From Aquitalea palustris (GTDB taxonomy: Bacteria > Pseudomonadota > Gammaproteobacteria > Burkholderiales > Chromobacteriaceae), in NCBI RefSeq assembly GCF_003693445.1, contig NZ_RFAR01000005.1:1-36559 (forward strand): DNA of 36,559 bases, given 5' to 3'. Position 1 is the first letter of the stretch; the number at the start of each line of letters is the position of its first letter. Shown one piece after another: positions 23,171 to 32,484 of this stretch. The notes beneath the pieces are model-generated. The model did not search any database. It saw only the letters and a program-made list of their open reading frames with translations, and had not been told where the DNA came from. Made by a program: the position numbers and the translations under genes.

Positions 23171-25294
23171 TTACACCAGGCCCAGGCTGCCCAGCAGCAT
23201 GTCGATCAGCTTGATGCCGGCAAAAGGCAGCAGCAGGCCGCCCAGGCCGTAGATCAGCAAATTGCCGCGCAGCAGTTCGGCCGCGCTTCTGGCGTGGTAT
23301 TTCACCCCCTTGAGGGCCAGCGGAATCAGCACCACGATGATCAGCGCATTGAATACCACCGCCGACATGATGGCCGAGGCCGGGCTGTTCAGGCCCATCA
23401 CGTTCAGCGCATTCAGCTGCGGATAGGTGCTGGCAAAGGCCGCCGGGATGATGGCGAAGTACTTGGCCACGTCGTTGGCGATGGAGAAAGTGGTGAGCGA
23501 GCCACGGGTCATCAGCATCTGTTTGCCGATTTCCACGATCTCGATCAGCTTGGTGGGGTTGGAATCCAGATCCACCATATTGCCGGCCTCTTTCGCCGCC
23601 TGGGTGCCGGTATTCATGGCCACTGCCACATCGGCCTGGGCCAGCGCCGGTGCGTCGTTGGTGCCATCGCCGGTCATGGCCACCAGCTTGCCTTCGGCCT
23701 GATGGCTGCGGATCAGCTTGAGCTTGGCTTCCGGGGTGGCTTCGGCCAGGAAATCATCCACGCCGGCTTCGGCGGCAATGGCGGCGGCGGTCAGCGGGTT
23801 GTCGCCGGTGATCATGATGGTCTTGATGCCCATCTGGCGCAGCTCGGCAAAGCGCTCCTTGATGCCGCCCTTGACGATGTCCTTGAGTTCGATCACCCCC
23901 AGCGCACGGTTGCCTTCGGCCACCAAGAGCGGGGTGGAACCACGCCGCGCCACTTCATCGGCGCTCTTGCTCAGCGCATCGGGGAAGATCCCGCCTTGCT
24001 CGGCGATATGACGGCGAATGGCGTCGATGGCCCCCTTGCGGATCTGCCGGCCATCGTAGTCGATGCCGCTCATGCGGGTTTGCGCGGTAAACGGGATGAA
24101 GGTGGCTTCGTGGCTGGCCAGCTCGCGTTCGCGCAGGGCGAATTTCTGCTTGGCCAGCACCACGATGGAACGGCCTTCCGGGGTTTCATCAGCCAGCGAG
24201 GCCAGCTGTGCGGCATCGGCCAGCTGTTGTTCGCTGATGCCCGGTGCCGGCACGAATTGCGAAGCCTGACGGTTGCCCAGGGTGATGGTGCCGGTCTTGT
24301 CCAGCAGCAGCACGTCCACGTCGCCCGCCGCTTCCACGGCACGGCCGGAGGTGGCAATCACATTGGCCCCCATCATGCGGCTCATGCCCGCCACGCCAAT
24401 GGCCGACAGCAGGCCGCCGATGGTGGTGGGAATCAGGCAGACCAGCAGCGCCACCAGGGTGGTGATGCTGATGGGCGAGCCGGCCTTGGCCGCATCCACA
24501 CTGAACAGCGAGTAGGGCAGCAGGGTGACGGTGACGATCAGGAAGACAATGGTCAGCGCCACCAGCAGGATGGTGAGGGCGATTTCATTGGGCGTTTTCT
24601 GACGCTTGGCGCCTTCCACCATGGCGATCATGCGGTCGAGGAAGGTTTCGCCGGGATTGGCGGTAATCTTCACCACGATCCAGTCCGACAGCACGCGGGT
24701 GCCGCCGGTGACCGAGGAAAAATCACCGCCGGATTCCCGGATCACCGGCGCGGATTCGCCGGTAATGGCCGATTCGTCCACCGAGGCCACGCCATCGATG
24801 ACTTCACCATCCACCGGGATGACATCGCCGGCTTCCACCAGCACGATGTCGCCCTTTTTCAGGCTGTGGCCATCGACAATGGTGACGCCAGCGTCGCGGC
24901 GCGGGCCGGACAGCTTTTTGGCCACCACGTTTTTCTTGGCCGAGCGCAGGCTGGCAGCCTGGGCCTTGCTGCGGCCCTCGGCCAGTGCTTCGGCAAAGTT
25001 GGCAAACAGCACGGTAAACCACAGCCACAGGGCAATGGCCAGGATGAAGCCGGGGGCGGCCTCGCCCTTGCCGGCCAGCGCCTGCAGCCACAGGGCGCTG
25101 GTGAGGATGCTGCCTACATAGACGACAAACATCACCGGATTACGCCACTGGGTACGTGGCGACAGCTTCCTGAAAGAATCGATGATGGCCGGTTTGATCA
25201 GGGCCGGGTCAAACATGCCCTTGCCCGGTTTGCTGTGCTGGCTGGCAGTGCTGTTGGCAGCCGCCGACACAGTGGAATGATTGCGATCGTTCAT
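23171..25294 (-). CDS. kdpB: K+-transporting ATPase subunit B (P-type ATPase)
   Basis: Catalytic subunit of the high-affinity K+ pump, 707 residues. Phosphorylated Asp332 ([13 protein letters not shown]), the actuator loop TGES at 178-181 whose serine corresponds to inhibitory Ser162 of E. coli, and the hinge motif [10 protein letters not shown] are all intact. The first 25 residues are a polar Ser/Asn-rich extension. It follows kdpA by 39 bases. A 1353-codon open frame on the other strand through kdpA/kdpB is a shadow. Confidence 0.97.
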   Translation of the reverse strand: MNDRNHSTVSAAANSTASQHSKPGKGMFDPALIKPAIIDSFRKLSPRTQWRNPVMFVVYVGSILTSALWLQALAGKGEAAPGFILAIALWLWFTVLFANFAEALAEGRSKAQAASLRSAKKNVVAKKLSGPRRDAGVTIVDGHSLKKGDIVLVEAGDVIPVDGEVIDGVASVDESAITGESAPVIRESGGDFSSVTGGTRVLSDWIVVKITANPGETFLDRMIAMVEGAKRQKTPNEIALTILLVALTIVFLIVTVTLLPYSLFSVDAAKAGSPISITTLVALLVCLIPTTIGGLLSAIGVAGMSRMMGANVIATSGRAVEAAGDVDVLLLDKTGTITLGNRQASQFVPAPGISEQQLADAAQLASLADETPEGRSIVVLAKQKFALRERELASHEATFIPFTAQTRMSGIDYDGRQIRKGAIDAIRRHIAEQGGIFPDALSKSADEVARRGSTPLLVAEGNRALGVIELKDIVKGGIKERFAELRQMGIKTIMITGDNPLTAAAIAAEAGVDDFLAEATPEAKLKLIRSHQAEGKLVAMTGDGTNDAPALAQADVAVAMNTGTQAAKEAGNMVDLDSNPTKLIEIVEIGKQMLMTRGSLTTFSIANDVAKYFAIIPAAFASTYPQLNALNVMGLNSPASAIMSAVVFNALIIVVLIPLALKGVKYHARSAAELLRGNLLIYGLGGLLLPFAGIKLIDMLLGSLGLV

Positions 25295-25333
25295 ATTGTT
25301 TTCCTTGATCCTGTTGCGTATCCACGCTCAGGA

Positions 25334-27142
25334 TTAATGTCCGCTCACCATTTGCAGCTGCTCCACCACCGGTCCCAGCGCCAGCGCCGGGACGTAGTTG
25401 AGCGCTCCCACCAGCAACACCGTGCCGATCAGCAGCACCACGAACAGCGGGCCGTGGGTGGGCAGGGTGCCGCTGTTGACCGCCAGGCGTTTCTTGGCAG
25501 ACAGCGAGCCGGCAATGGCCAGGATGGGCACAATCATCAAAAAGCGGCCAAAGAACATGGCGATGCCGGTCATGATGTTGTAGAACGGCGTATTGGCAGA
25601 CAGGCCGGCAAAGGCGCTGCCGTTATTGTTGGCAGCCGAGGTAAAGGCATAGAGGATTTCGCTGAAACCATGGGCGCCGGGGTTGGCAATGCCTGCCTTG
25701 CCGGCATCCACGCTGACGGCAATGGCGGTCAGCACCAGCACCAGGATCGGCGTCACCAGAATGGTGATGGCCGTCATCTTCATCTCATAGGTTTCAATCT
25801 TCTTGCCCAGATACTCCGGCGTGCGCCCCACCATCAGGCCGGCAATGAACACCGCCAGGATGGCAAAGACCAGCATGCCGTACAGGCCGGAACCCACACC
25901 GCCGAAGACCACTTCACCCAGCTGCATCAGGAAGGTCGGCACCAGCCCGCCAATCGGGGTGAGCGAGTCGTGCATGGCAGTCACCGCACCGCAGGAGGCC
26001 GAGGTGGTCACCACGGTGAACAGGGCGGTATCGATGATGCCGAAGCGGCTTTCCTTGCCTTCCATATTGCCGCCGGACTGCAGGCTGCTGGCCTGCTGGT
26101 CCACGCCCATGGCGCTCAGTTGCGGCACCCCGGCCTGCTCGGCGCTGGTTTCCACCACCACGGCGGTGGCAAACATCACCAGCATCGCAGCCAGAATGGC
26201 CCAGCCCTGACGGCGATCACCCACCATGCGGCCAAAGACAAAGCACAAGGCGGCCGGAATCAGGAAGATGGCCAGGTCTTGCAGGAAGTTGGACAGCGGC
26301 GTCGGGTTTTCAAAAGGATGGGCCGAGTTGGCATTGAAGAAACCACCGCCATTGGTGCCCAGCATCTTGATGGCTTCCTGCGAGGCGACCGGCCCCATCG
26401 GCAGGGTCTGCTGCTGGGTCTGACTATCCAGCATGACTGGCTTGCCATCCTTGCCGTTGACCGGGTTGCCCTTGGCATCCAGCTTGGGCTGCTGGAAATG
26501 GGTGACTTCCACGGTATGCGCTGTCTGGTAGGGCAGCAGGTTCTGGATCACGCCCTGTTGGGTCAGTGCCAGCGCGAATACCAGCGACAGCGGCAGCAGG
26601 ATATATGCGGTAAAGCGGGTCACATCGACCCAGAAATTGCCTATCCGAGCCGAGCTGTGACGGGCAAAGCCGCGAATCAGCGCAATCACCACCGCTGCAC
26701 CTGTCGCGGCGGACAGGAAGTTCTGTACCGTCAGTCCCAGCATCTGGGTCAGATAGCTCATGGTGGTTTCGCCGCCATAGCCTTGCCAGTTGGTATTGGT
26801 GACAAAGGAAATGGCGGTGTTGAAGGACGAATCGGGCGCCACCGCCGCCATGGCTTGCGGGTTGAACGGCAGCGCGCCTTGCAGGCGCTGCAGCCCGTAC
26901 ACGGCCAGCACGCCCAGCAGATTGAATACCAGCAGGGAAACCGCATAGGACTTCCAGCCCATTTCCTCGTCCTGGCGAATGCCCGCCAGGCGATAGAGCA
27001 GTTTTTCCAGTGGTGCGAGCAGGCGCAGCGGACCGGGGTTTTCACCCTGCATGATGCGGGTGATCCAGCTGGACAAGGGCCAGGCCAGCGCCAGCAAAAC
27101 CAGCAGGAACAAACCCAGTTGGAGAATGGCAGGTGTGCTCAT
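25334..27142 (-). CDS. kdpA: K+-transporting ATPase subunit A
   Basis: Ion-conducting subunit of KdpFABC, 602 residues, longer than E. coli KdpA (557). The filter-type loop [20 protein letters not shown] is intact. Part of the added length is a hydrophilic insert (about residues 210-240, [16 protein letters not shown]...) just before [12 protein letters not shown], on the periplasmic side by family topology. ATG 27142 is one base after the kdpF stop. Confidence 0.97.
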   Translation of the reverse strand: MSTPAILQLGLFLLVLLALAWPLSSWITRIMQGENPGPLRLLAPLEKLLYRLAGIRQDEEMGWKSYAVSLLVFNLLGVLAVYGLQRLQGALPFNPQAMAAVAPDSSFNTAISFVTNTNWQGYGGETTMSYLTQMLGLTVQNFLSAATGAAVVIALIRGFARHSSARIGNFWVDVTRFTAYILLPLSLVFALALTQQGVIQNLLPYQTAHTVEVTHFQQPKLDAKGNPVNGKDGKPVMLDSQTQQQTLPMGPVASQEAIKMLGTNGGGFFNANSAHPFENPTPLSNFLQDLAIFLIPAALCFVFGRMVGDRRQGWAILAAMLVMFATAVVVETSAEQAGVPQLSAMGVDQQASSLQSGGNMEGKESRFGIIDTALFTVVTTSASCGAVTAMHDSLTPIGGLVPTFLMQLGEVVFGGVGSGLYGMLVFAILAVFIAGLMVGRTPEYLGKKIETYEMKMTAITILVTPILVLVLTAIAVSVDAGKAGIANPGAHGFSEILYAFTSAANNNGSAFAGLSANTPFYNIMTGIAMFFGRFLMIVPILAIAGSLSAKKRLAVNSGTLPTHGPLFVVLLIGTVLLVGALNYVPALALGPVVEQLQMVSGH

Positions 27143-27143
27143 G

Positions 27144-27233
27144 TCAGAAATTCTCCGGTTTGAACAGTGCGTATAGCAGATAGGCCAGCAGCCCCAGGGC
27201 CAGCAGGGCGCTGATGACGTAGAACAGGTTCAT
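27144..27233 (-). CDS. kdpF: K+-transporting ATPase subunit F
   Basis: A 29-residue single-helix membrane peptide that stabilises the Kdp complex; [19 protein letters not shown] then YALFKPENF is a typical KdpF. GGAGGG nine bases upstream supports this ATG over a longer frame starting at 27383. The ribosome site lies inside the preceding 29-codon ORF and the stop is one base from kdpA, so the three are tightly coupled. Confidence 0.93.
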   Translation of the reverse strand: MNLFYVISALLALGLLAYLLYALFKPENF

Positions 27234-27235
27234 GG

Positions 27236-27325
27236 CTATTTGCCCTCCGCGTGCTGGCAGAGCCGCACGAAAGCGAGCGTCAGCGCAGTGAATCCCAGAG
27301 TCAGGCCCAGATAGACCAAATCCAT
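27236..27325 (-). CDS. 29-residue membrane peptide upstream of kdpF, unassigned
   Basis: A 90-base ORF starting MDLVYLGLTLGFTALTLAFV and ending RLCQHAEGK. It has AAGGAA eight bases before the ATG, one clear transmembrane helix (residues 3-21) with a positively charged end, and a stop two bases before the kdpF ATG. It is not KdpF, which follows it with its own site. The ordered start, hydrophobic helix and coupling make it a likely real small protein of the Kdp operon. I recall similar short proteins in other kdp operons but cannot check. Role unknown: a second accessory helix or assembly factor is possible. Confidence 0.75.
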   Translation of the reverse strand: MDLVYLGLTLGFTALTLAFVRLCQHAEGK

Positions 27326-27404
27326 TTTGCATTTCCTTTACGAGGCGATATGTGCCAGTGAAAGGTACGCAATCGGATGTCAAAAACCTGATAAAAAGCC
27401 AAGA

Positions 27405-27427
27405 GGGGGGATAAAGAAACTATAAAG
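27405..27427 (-). promoter_or_regulatory. KdpE box of the kdp promoter
   Basis: Read leftward: TTTATA, G, TTTCTTTAT, then a run of six C. This matches the layout of the E. coli kdp operator as I remember it (TTTATA-x-TTT-x-TTTA-x-x-CCCC). It lies about 80 bases before the first ORF of the operon. The -35/-10 pair could not be placed with confidence; a TTGACA at 27383-27378 lacks a good partner. Confidence 0.65.
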
Positions 27428-27498
27428 ACGCTGCAAATGCTGCTGCGCAAGGGCAGCAGCCGGCAGAAAACGGGGAAGTAGGCGACGAAAAAGGCAGC

Positions 27499-27520
27499 AA
27501 GCGCCAAGAGAGTGGCGCTT
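27499..27520 (-). terminator. intrinsic terminator of the 63-residue protein gene
   Basis: AAGCGCCA/TGGCGCTT, 8 bp with a six-base loop; read leftward, TTTTT follows six bases after the stem. It insulates the kdp promoter from upstream transcription. Confidence 0.65.
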
Positions 27521-27551
27521 TGGCAGAGTGGGGTGATGCTGCGCGGCAGCG

Positions 27552-27743
27552 CTAGAACAGATCGTCTTCGCTGCGCTCCGCCATGAAGCGGGCGTCATCA
27601 CGGTCATGGGCACGCTGGCGGACTTTTTGCTGCCGGCAGCGTTCGGTGTCGCTCAGCTGCGGCTTGGCCACAGCGTACAGAAAACTTTCATGCTGATCGC
27701 GTGCCTGCTTGCGGCGGACACTGAGAGGAATACGGGAAATCAT
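27552..27743 (-). CDS. 63-residue charged protein, unknown
   Basis: Starts MISRIPLSVRRKQARDQHES and is rich in Arg, Gln, Asp and Glu throughout, ending SEDDLF; no membrane segment or signal. GGAGGT six bases before the ATG is a near-perfect Shine-Dalgarno sequence and a terminator follows, so it is very likely a real gene. No family recognised. Confidence 0.7.
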   Translation of the reverse strand: MISRIPLSVRRKQARDQHESFLYAVAKPQLSDTERCRQQKVRQRAHDRDDARFMAERSEDDLF

Positions 27744-28040
27744 CCTTGCACCTCCAGATTGGGTACATCACATGCGGTCGGTTGTGCCAACCATTAAAAC
27801 TTGACTGTATTTCAAACATTTGTAAAGTCTGAAACGTCGCGCAATACGCAAAATGTTGTGTGTTTGCCGCGACAGTCTTCACTAGCTATGGTTATTTTTA
27901 GCAGATTTGCTGCTGAATTGCCGGCCAGCGCTGGCTATGACACATCATAGATTTATATCGAATATTGATTAAATCAAACAATCTAGTTGGTTATATGTTG
28001 TGTGCAGTAGGATAGCGCCAGAACTTAGTTTGGAGCTGTC
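27744..28040. other. divergent promoter region, no gene
   Basis: AT-rich gap between the 63-residue gene and the TauE-type gene. TTATAT at about 27991 could be a -10 for the rightward gene, but its -35 is uncertain. No structured RNA was recognised. Confidence 0.45.
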
Positions 28041-28811
28041 ATGGAGTTGGGATACGCAGTGGCTGGTCTGGTGGTGGGCTTTATCGTCGGGCTGACCGGG
28101 GTAGGGGGTGGTTCCCTGATGACCCCAATCTTGCTGTGGTTTGGCATTTCGCCAGCAACAGCAGTCGGTACCGACCTGCTATACGCCGCCCTGACCAAGG
28201 CTGGTGGCGTGTTCGTCCATCACAAGCAGAAGCACGTCGACTGGAAGCTGACTGCCTGGCTGGCTGCCGGCAGTGTGCCGGCATCGCTGTTGACGCTGGG
28301 TCTGCTGTCCTGGCTGCACTTGTCCAGTCATGCGCTGGATTCGGTATTCAAGCTGGTGCTGGGTGTGGCGCTGCTGTTGACTGCCGCTTCCATCCTGCTC
28401 AAACCCCGCCTGATCAAGCTGATTAATCCGCAGGGCCACCCGCCGGCTGAATTTGTATTGAAACCGCTGCCTACCGTACTGATTGGCATCGGCCTGGGCG
28501 TGCTGGTTACGCTTAGCTCCATCGGTGCCGGTGCGCTGGGTACGCTGGCCCTGTTCCTGCTTTATCCGGCCCTGCCCACCACCCGCCTGGTCGGTACGGA
28601 AATCGCCCATGCCGTCCCGCTGACCCTGGTTGCCGGCCTGGGCCATGCCAGCATGGGCAATCTCAACTACATGCTGCTGCTGAATCTGCTGATGGGTTCG
28701 CTGCCTGGTATCTGGCTGGGCAGTAAGCTCACCCGTCGCCTGACTGACTCCTGGCTGCGGCCGGCGCTGGCGGTGATGCTGGCGGTCGTAGGTGCGAAAC
28801 TGGTGATGTAA
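28041..28811 (+). CDS. TauE/SafE-family membrane permease
   Basis: A 256-residue inner-membrane protein with about eight hydrophobic segments in two halves. The family motifs are present: GFIVGLTGVGGGSLMTP near the N-terminus, AVGTDLLYAALTKAGG after it, and the second-half partner VTLSSIGAGALGTLALFLLYP with GTEIAHAVPL. Members move sulfite, sulfoacetate or other small anions; the substrate here is unknown. GGAG six bases upstream fits the ATG. Monocistronic, closed by a strong terminator. Confidence 0.92.
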   Translation: MELGYAVAGLVVGFIVGLTGVGGGSLMTPILLWFGISPATAVGTDLLYAALTKAGGVFVHHKQKHVDWKLTAWLAAGSVPASLLTLGLLSWLHLSSHALDSVFKLVLGVALLLTAASILLKPRLIKLINPQGHPPAEFVLKPLPTVLIGIGLGVLVTLSSIGAGALGTLALFLLYPALPTTRLVGTEIAHAVPLTLVAGLGHASMGNLNYMLLLNLLMGSLPGIWLGSKLTRRLTDSWLRPALAVMLAVVGAKLVM

Positions 28812-28833
28812 TGCCCGGTGTGCTGCAATGAAC

Positions 28834-28860
28834 AAGAGCCGCTATTGCGGCTCTTTTTTA
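28834..28860 (+). terminator. intrinsic terminator of the TauE-type gene
   Basis: AAGAGCCGC-TATT-GCGGCTCTT followed by TTTTT, 22 bases after the stop. Confidence 0.92.
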
Positions 28861-28876
28861 TTATCTCCGGTGCGAC

Positions 28877-29596
28877 TCAGTCCTGGCTTGCCAGGCGTGG
28901 CTTGCGCCCACGTTTGTTGCCCGGGGTGCTCTGGTGGGCCAGATACCAGGCTTCCAGCGCTTCTTCGGCATGCATGATGTGCTGCTTGAGAAAGGCAGCG
29001 GCGCTGATGGCATCTTTCTGGCGGCATAGGTCCAGCAGGTGGTTGTGCTCCAGATGCGCGCGGTCGTTGAAGCCGGTCAGCAGAATCTGCATGCGGGTGT
29101 AGCGGTCGGTGCGGTTATGTAATTGTTCGATCAGTGCCAGAGTCTGTGGTCGTCCTGCAGCCTGATACAGCGCCAGATGAAAACTGGCATTCAACAGGCC
29201 CCAGGTGGCGACATCCTGATTGTTCAGCGCAACCTCAAAGCGCGCCAGCAGCGCTTCGGCAGCTGCGATGTCCGCAGCAGTCTGGCGTGGTATGGCTTCC
29301 AGCAGCATGTCGCATTCCAGCAGCACCCGCACGCGCAGTAGTTCGACGATTTCCGGCAGGGATAACTGGCTGACCACGGCACCACGCCGTTCAATGATGC
29401 GCACCAGTCCTTCGGCTTCCAGCTGGCGCAAGGCTTCACGTACCGGTACCCGGCTGACGCCCAGTTCGCGTGACAGCGCTTCCTGCCGCAACTGGGTGCC
29501 ATCTGGCCATTCGCCGGACAGAATGCGCTGGCGCAGGGTATCGGTCGCGGTGGTGGTGAGGGTTTGTTGTGGGGATTCTGTTTTTCTGGCTGGCAT
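28877..29596 (-). CDS. GntR-family regulator, FCD type
   Basis: A 239-residue regulator from ATG 29596 (GGGAG seven bases upstream); a much longer open frame upstream is non-coding. The N-terminal winged HTH contains ELGVSRVPVREALRQLEAEGLV and IIERRGAVV, the GntR signature. The C-terminal FCD helical domain has LRVLLECDML-type helix, the metal/ligand-site segment FHLALYQAAGRP and DHLRLLDLCRQ-like HLEHNHLLDLC. It ends with a basic GNKRGRKPRLASQD tail. Ligands of the family are often organic acids. Neither neighbour points to one pathway. Confidence 0.9.
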   Translation of the reverse strand: MPARKTESPQQTLTTTATDTLRQRILSGEWPDGTQLRQEALSRELGVSRVPVREALRQLEAEGLVRIIERRGAVVSQLSLPEIVELLRVRVLLECDMLLEAIPRQTAADIAAAEALLARFEVALNNQDVATWGLLNASFHLALYQAAGRPQTLALIEQLHNRTDRYTRMQILLTGFNDRAHLEHNHLLDLCRQKDAISAAAFLKQHIMHAEEALEAWYLAHQSTPGNKRGRKPRLASQD

Positions 29597-29941
29597 GTTG
29601 TGGCTCCCGTCTGGCGCTACAGTAGCACAAGCGGCAAGTGCACCACAAAACGCCGTGGGCGCCTGGCAGGGCAAGATAAAAAACGAGCCCCGGCCTTGTG
29701 GGCGGGGCTCCAGCTTGCACCTTCGCTCAGGTGACTGGCAGTCGGCAGGCAGGGGGATTAGCTCCGCCGCCACTGGCTGACAGTCATGCTGTCGTCGTAT
29801 CAGGACAATTCGCCGACAGCAGCCGCAGTATGTCGGGTTCTGACCTGATGTTCTGGTGTGATTGCATGGTTTTTTTGTGACGGAATTTGACCTCAGCGTT
29901 ATGATGCAATACAACATGACGTTAAGGTAAGGAGTGCTGTC
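29597..29941. other. intergenic region, 345 bases, with an orphan terminator
   Basis: No protein gene seen. It separates the FCD regulator from the divergent thioesterase. It holds a leftward intrinsic terminator (29677-29710) with no coding gene upstream of it on that strand; the rest, 29711-29940, has no feature I can name. Confidence 0.55.
29677..29710 (-). terminator. orphan leftward intrinsic terminator
   Basis: GAGCCCCG/CGGGGCTC stem (29685-29692 with 29703-29710), then G and TTTTTT read leftward. It lies 80 bases before the FCD regulator start, so it could end a small RNA or act as an attenuator in that gene's leader. Confidence 0.7.
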
Positions 29942-30364
29942 TTGGAAAAATCCTATCCCATCATCGACCGCCAGACCATCACCATGCGCTGGGGCGATAT
30001 GGATGCGGTTGGTCATCTCAACAATACCTATTACTTCCGCTATCTGGAGCAGATCCGCCTGAACTGGCTGGAAGCGCTGGGGCATGGCATCGATCCGCAG
30101 AGCACCGGCCCGGTGCTGGCCAGTACTTCCTGCACCTTTCGCAAGCAGTTGACTTATCCCGCAGTGGTGGAAATCACCATCGAACTGGAAAAGCTGGGCC
30201 GCAGCAGCCTGCAGCTACGCCATCATTTCTATCGCCAGGGTGATCCGGACACCGTGTATGCCTATGCCGACGTGACGCTGGTGTGGGTGGATTATCAGGC
30301 GGGGGTGCCGGTGGCCATTCCGGATGATATCCGTCAGGCCATCGGGCATGCCATTGCGGCTTGA
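29942..30364 (+). CDS. acyl-CoA thioesterase, 4HBT/YbgC-like hotdog
   Basis: A 140-residue hotdog-fold thioesterase. It starts with TTG at 29942, seven bases after GGAG in AAGGAG; no ATG gives the proper N-terminus. The active-site segment MRWGDMDAVGHLNNTYYFRYLEQ matches the 4-hydroxybenzoyl-CoA thioesterase branch (catalytic Asp19 or Asp21 with GHLNN). Cytoplasmic; hydrolyses a short or aromatic acyl-CoA, substrate unknown. It converges on mnmC with a gap of 22 bases. Confidence 0.9.
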   Translation: MEKSYPIIDRQTITMRWGDMDAVGHLNNTYYFRYLEQIRLNWLEALGHGIDPQSTGPVLASTSCTFRKQLTYPAVVEITIELEKLGRSSLQLRHHFYRQGDPDTVYAYADVTLVWVDYQAGVPVAIPDDIRQAIGHAIAA

Positions 30365-30386
30365 GCATGGCTTGTGGCGGGGCTGA

Positions 30387-32363
30387 TCAGTCCTGCTTGC
30401 GTATCAGCTTGCGCAGCAGGAAACGGCTGGGATGTACCGCCTGCATCAGCGCCTGCTGCAGTGGTGCCGCTTCATTGTCCAGATAGGCCGCCAGGATTTC
30501 GCCAGAAAGCGGCGCGGTAATCATGCCGCGTGAACCATGGGCGGTATTGACATACAGGCCGCTGATCCAGGGTGAGGCGCTATCCAGCTTGAGCGTGGCG
30601 TCGTTGGCCAGCTCGCGGTAGCACTCGGCAAACTGGCGACGATCGGTCACCGGACCGATCAGCGGCAGGTAGTCCGGGCTGGTGCAGCGGTAGGCGGCGC
30701 GGCCGCCAATGGCTTGCAGCTTGAGTCCTGCCGCACCCACCGCCTGATGCATGGCCGGAGCCAGCCCTGCCAGCATGTCCAGGTTTTCCTGGTGCTCTGC
30801 TTCATTGGGCAGCAGATTGTCTGCCTCGAACTTGAAGGTGGCACCCAGGCAGTGCTGCTGCTGCCGTGCCGGCGAAATATAGCCTTCGCCACACAACACG
30901 GTTTGCAACTGGCTGCTGGCCACGGTAGCCGCTACCGTGCTGACCTGGCCACGAATCGCTTTCAGCGGCAGGTGGCTGGTGCTGTCGAAGCGTGCCGTGT
31001 CGGCCGCCGCCGCCAGGATGACGGCACTCCCCATGGCCAGTGGGCCATTTTCATTGCTGGCCAGCCAGCATTGTTCCAGCGGGTTCCAGTCCAGCTCCAG
31101 CACCGTGCTGGAAGTACGCAGCTGGATATTGGGATGGCTGCACAGTGCATGGACCAGGCTGGGTGGATTCAGCCAGCCGCCCTGCGGGAAAAACAGTCCG
31201 CCTGCTGGTAGTGGCAGGCCGGCAATGGCGCTGGCCTCCTGCTGGCTGACCAGGCGTAGCAGGCCATCGGGTAGTCCGGCAGCGGCCAGTTGTGCCTGTC
31301 GTGCGGCTTCCTTGTCGTCTTGCGCCAGTTGCAGCACGCCACAGGCCCGCCAGCTGTCGTCACCCTGTTCCAGCAACTGGTGCAGCAGGCGCAGCGAGTA
31401 GGCATAGCCAGACAATACCAGCCGGGTCAGCGGGGTGAAGTGGGGGGAGAGCTTGGTATACAGCACGCCTTGTGGATTGCCCGAGGCGGCCTGTGCCAGC
31501 TGTGGCAGCCGTTCCACCAGTGTCACCTGCCAGCCGCGCTGGGCCAGGCTGTAGGCGGTGGAGGCGCCGGCAATGCCGCCCCCCACCACGATGGCGGAGC
31601 GTTCCTGTCCTGGCTGTGCTGCCGGGCGGGCATACCAGGGGGGAGTCCATGGCTGGGCCGGAGCGGTGACCAGCCGGCCGCAGCTCATCTCGCGCTTCTG
31701 GCCGTGGCCGGCCACCTTGCTTACGCTGAAACCTGCCTCTTTCAGACCGCGCCGGACAAAACCGGCACAGGTGAAGGTAGCGAAGGTGGCGTCTGCTGCC
31801 GACAAGCTGGCCATGGCCTGAAACAGCGCTGGCTGCCACATGTCCGGGTTTTTCGACGGGGCGAAGCCATCCAGAAACCAGGCATCAATGCGGGCATCCA
31901 GCTGTGGCAGTACCTCGAGCACATCGCCCACCAGCAGGGTGAGGATGATGCGGCCACCCTCCAGCACAAAGCGGTGCCAGCCACTGCTCAGCACATCGTA
32001 TTGGCGTAGCAGCTGCTGCGCCTGGCTGGCCAGCTCCGGCCACAAGGCCAGCGCCTGGCCGAGGTCTTGCGCGGTCAGCGGGTATTTCTCAGCGCTGATG
32101 AAGTGCAGCCGGGCGGTGGCAGGGGCGTGTTGCAGGAAGTGTTGCCAGGCACAGAGAAAGTTGAGGCCAGTGCCGAAACCGGTTTCGCCGATGCTGAACT
32201 GGCCGTCGGGCGGCAGGGCAGCAAAGCGCTCGGCCAGCTGATTGTGCCTGAGAAAAACATGGCGGGTTTCTTCCAGCCCGCTGCTGCGGGAGAAATAGAC
32301 ATCGCCAAAGGCGACCGAGACGGGCTGGCCGTCCAGCCAATCGAGTTGTGCGTATGAGCTCAT
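30387..32363 (-). CDS. mnmC: bifunctional tRNA mnm5s2U biosynthesis protein MnmC
   Basis: Two-domain enzyme finishing 5-methylaminomethyl-2-thiouridine at tRNA wobble position 34. 658 residues. The N-terminal half is the SAM methyltransferase (GETGFGTGLNFL at 59-70; DGFAPSKNPDMW at 165-176). The C-terminal half is the FAD oxidoreductase that removes carboxymethyl (VVGGGIAGASTAYSLAQRG from 259, HGSRGMITAPLSGE near the end). The ATG at 32363 has no good Shine-Dalgarno sequence. It lies 121 bases below mnmH on the same strand; both act on the same nucleotide. Confidence 0.96.
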   Translation of the reverse strand: MSSYAQLDWLDGQPVSVAFGDVYFSRSSGLEETRHVFLRHNQLAERFAALPPDGQFSIGETGFGTGLNFLCAWQHFLQHAPATARLHFISAEKYPLTAQDLGQALALWPELASQAQQLLRQYDVLSSGWHRFVLEGGRIILTLLVGDVLEVLPQLDARIDAWFLDGFAPSKNPDMWQPALFQAMASLSAADATFATFTCAGFVRRGLKEAGFSVSKVAGHGQKREMSCGRLVTAPAQPWTPPWYARPAAQPGQERSAIVVGGGIAGASTAYSLAQRGWQVTLVERLPQLAQAASGNPQGVLYTKLSPHFTPLTRLVLSGYAYSLRLLHQLLEQGDDSWRACGVLQLAQDDKEAARQAQLAAAGLPDGLLRLVSQQEASAIAGLPLPAGGLFFPQGGWLNPPSLVHALCSHPNIQLRTSSTVLELDWNPLEQCWLASNENGPLAMGSAVILAAAADTARFDSTSHLPLKAIRGQVSTVAATVASSQLQTVLCGEGYISPARQQQHCLGATFKFEADNLLPNEAEHQENLDMLAGLAPAMHQAVGAAGLKLQAIGGRAAYRCTSPDYLPLIGPVTDRRQFAECYRELANDATLKLDSASPWISGLYVNTAHGSRGMITAPLSGEILAAYLDNEAAPLQQALMQAVHPSRFLLRKLIRKQD

Positions 32364-32484
32364 GCCGGCTGCGTGATGAATGCGATAGCGAAGGCTGCCA
32401 TTCTACTCCGTCTATGGTCCTGCTTGCGCCGGATTGCATGGAAAAGATTGCAGCTGTTGCTGGTAAAACTTGTAAGGAGTGACC

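Noticed and set aside
23102-27163. Very long open frame (1353 codons) antisense to kdpA/kdpB/kdpC
   Set aside because: It is the mirror of well-conserved genes in high-GC DNA; its product is Gln/His/Gly-rich with no recognisable domain.
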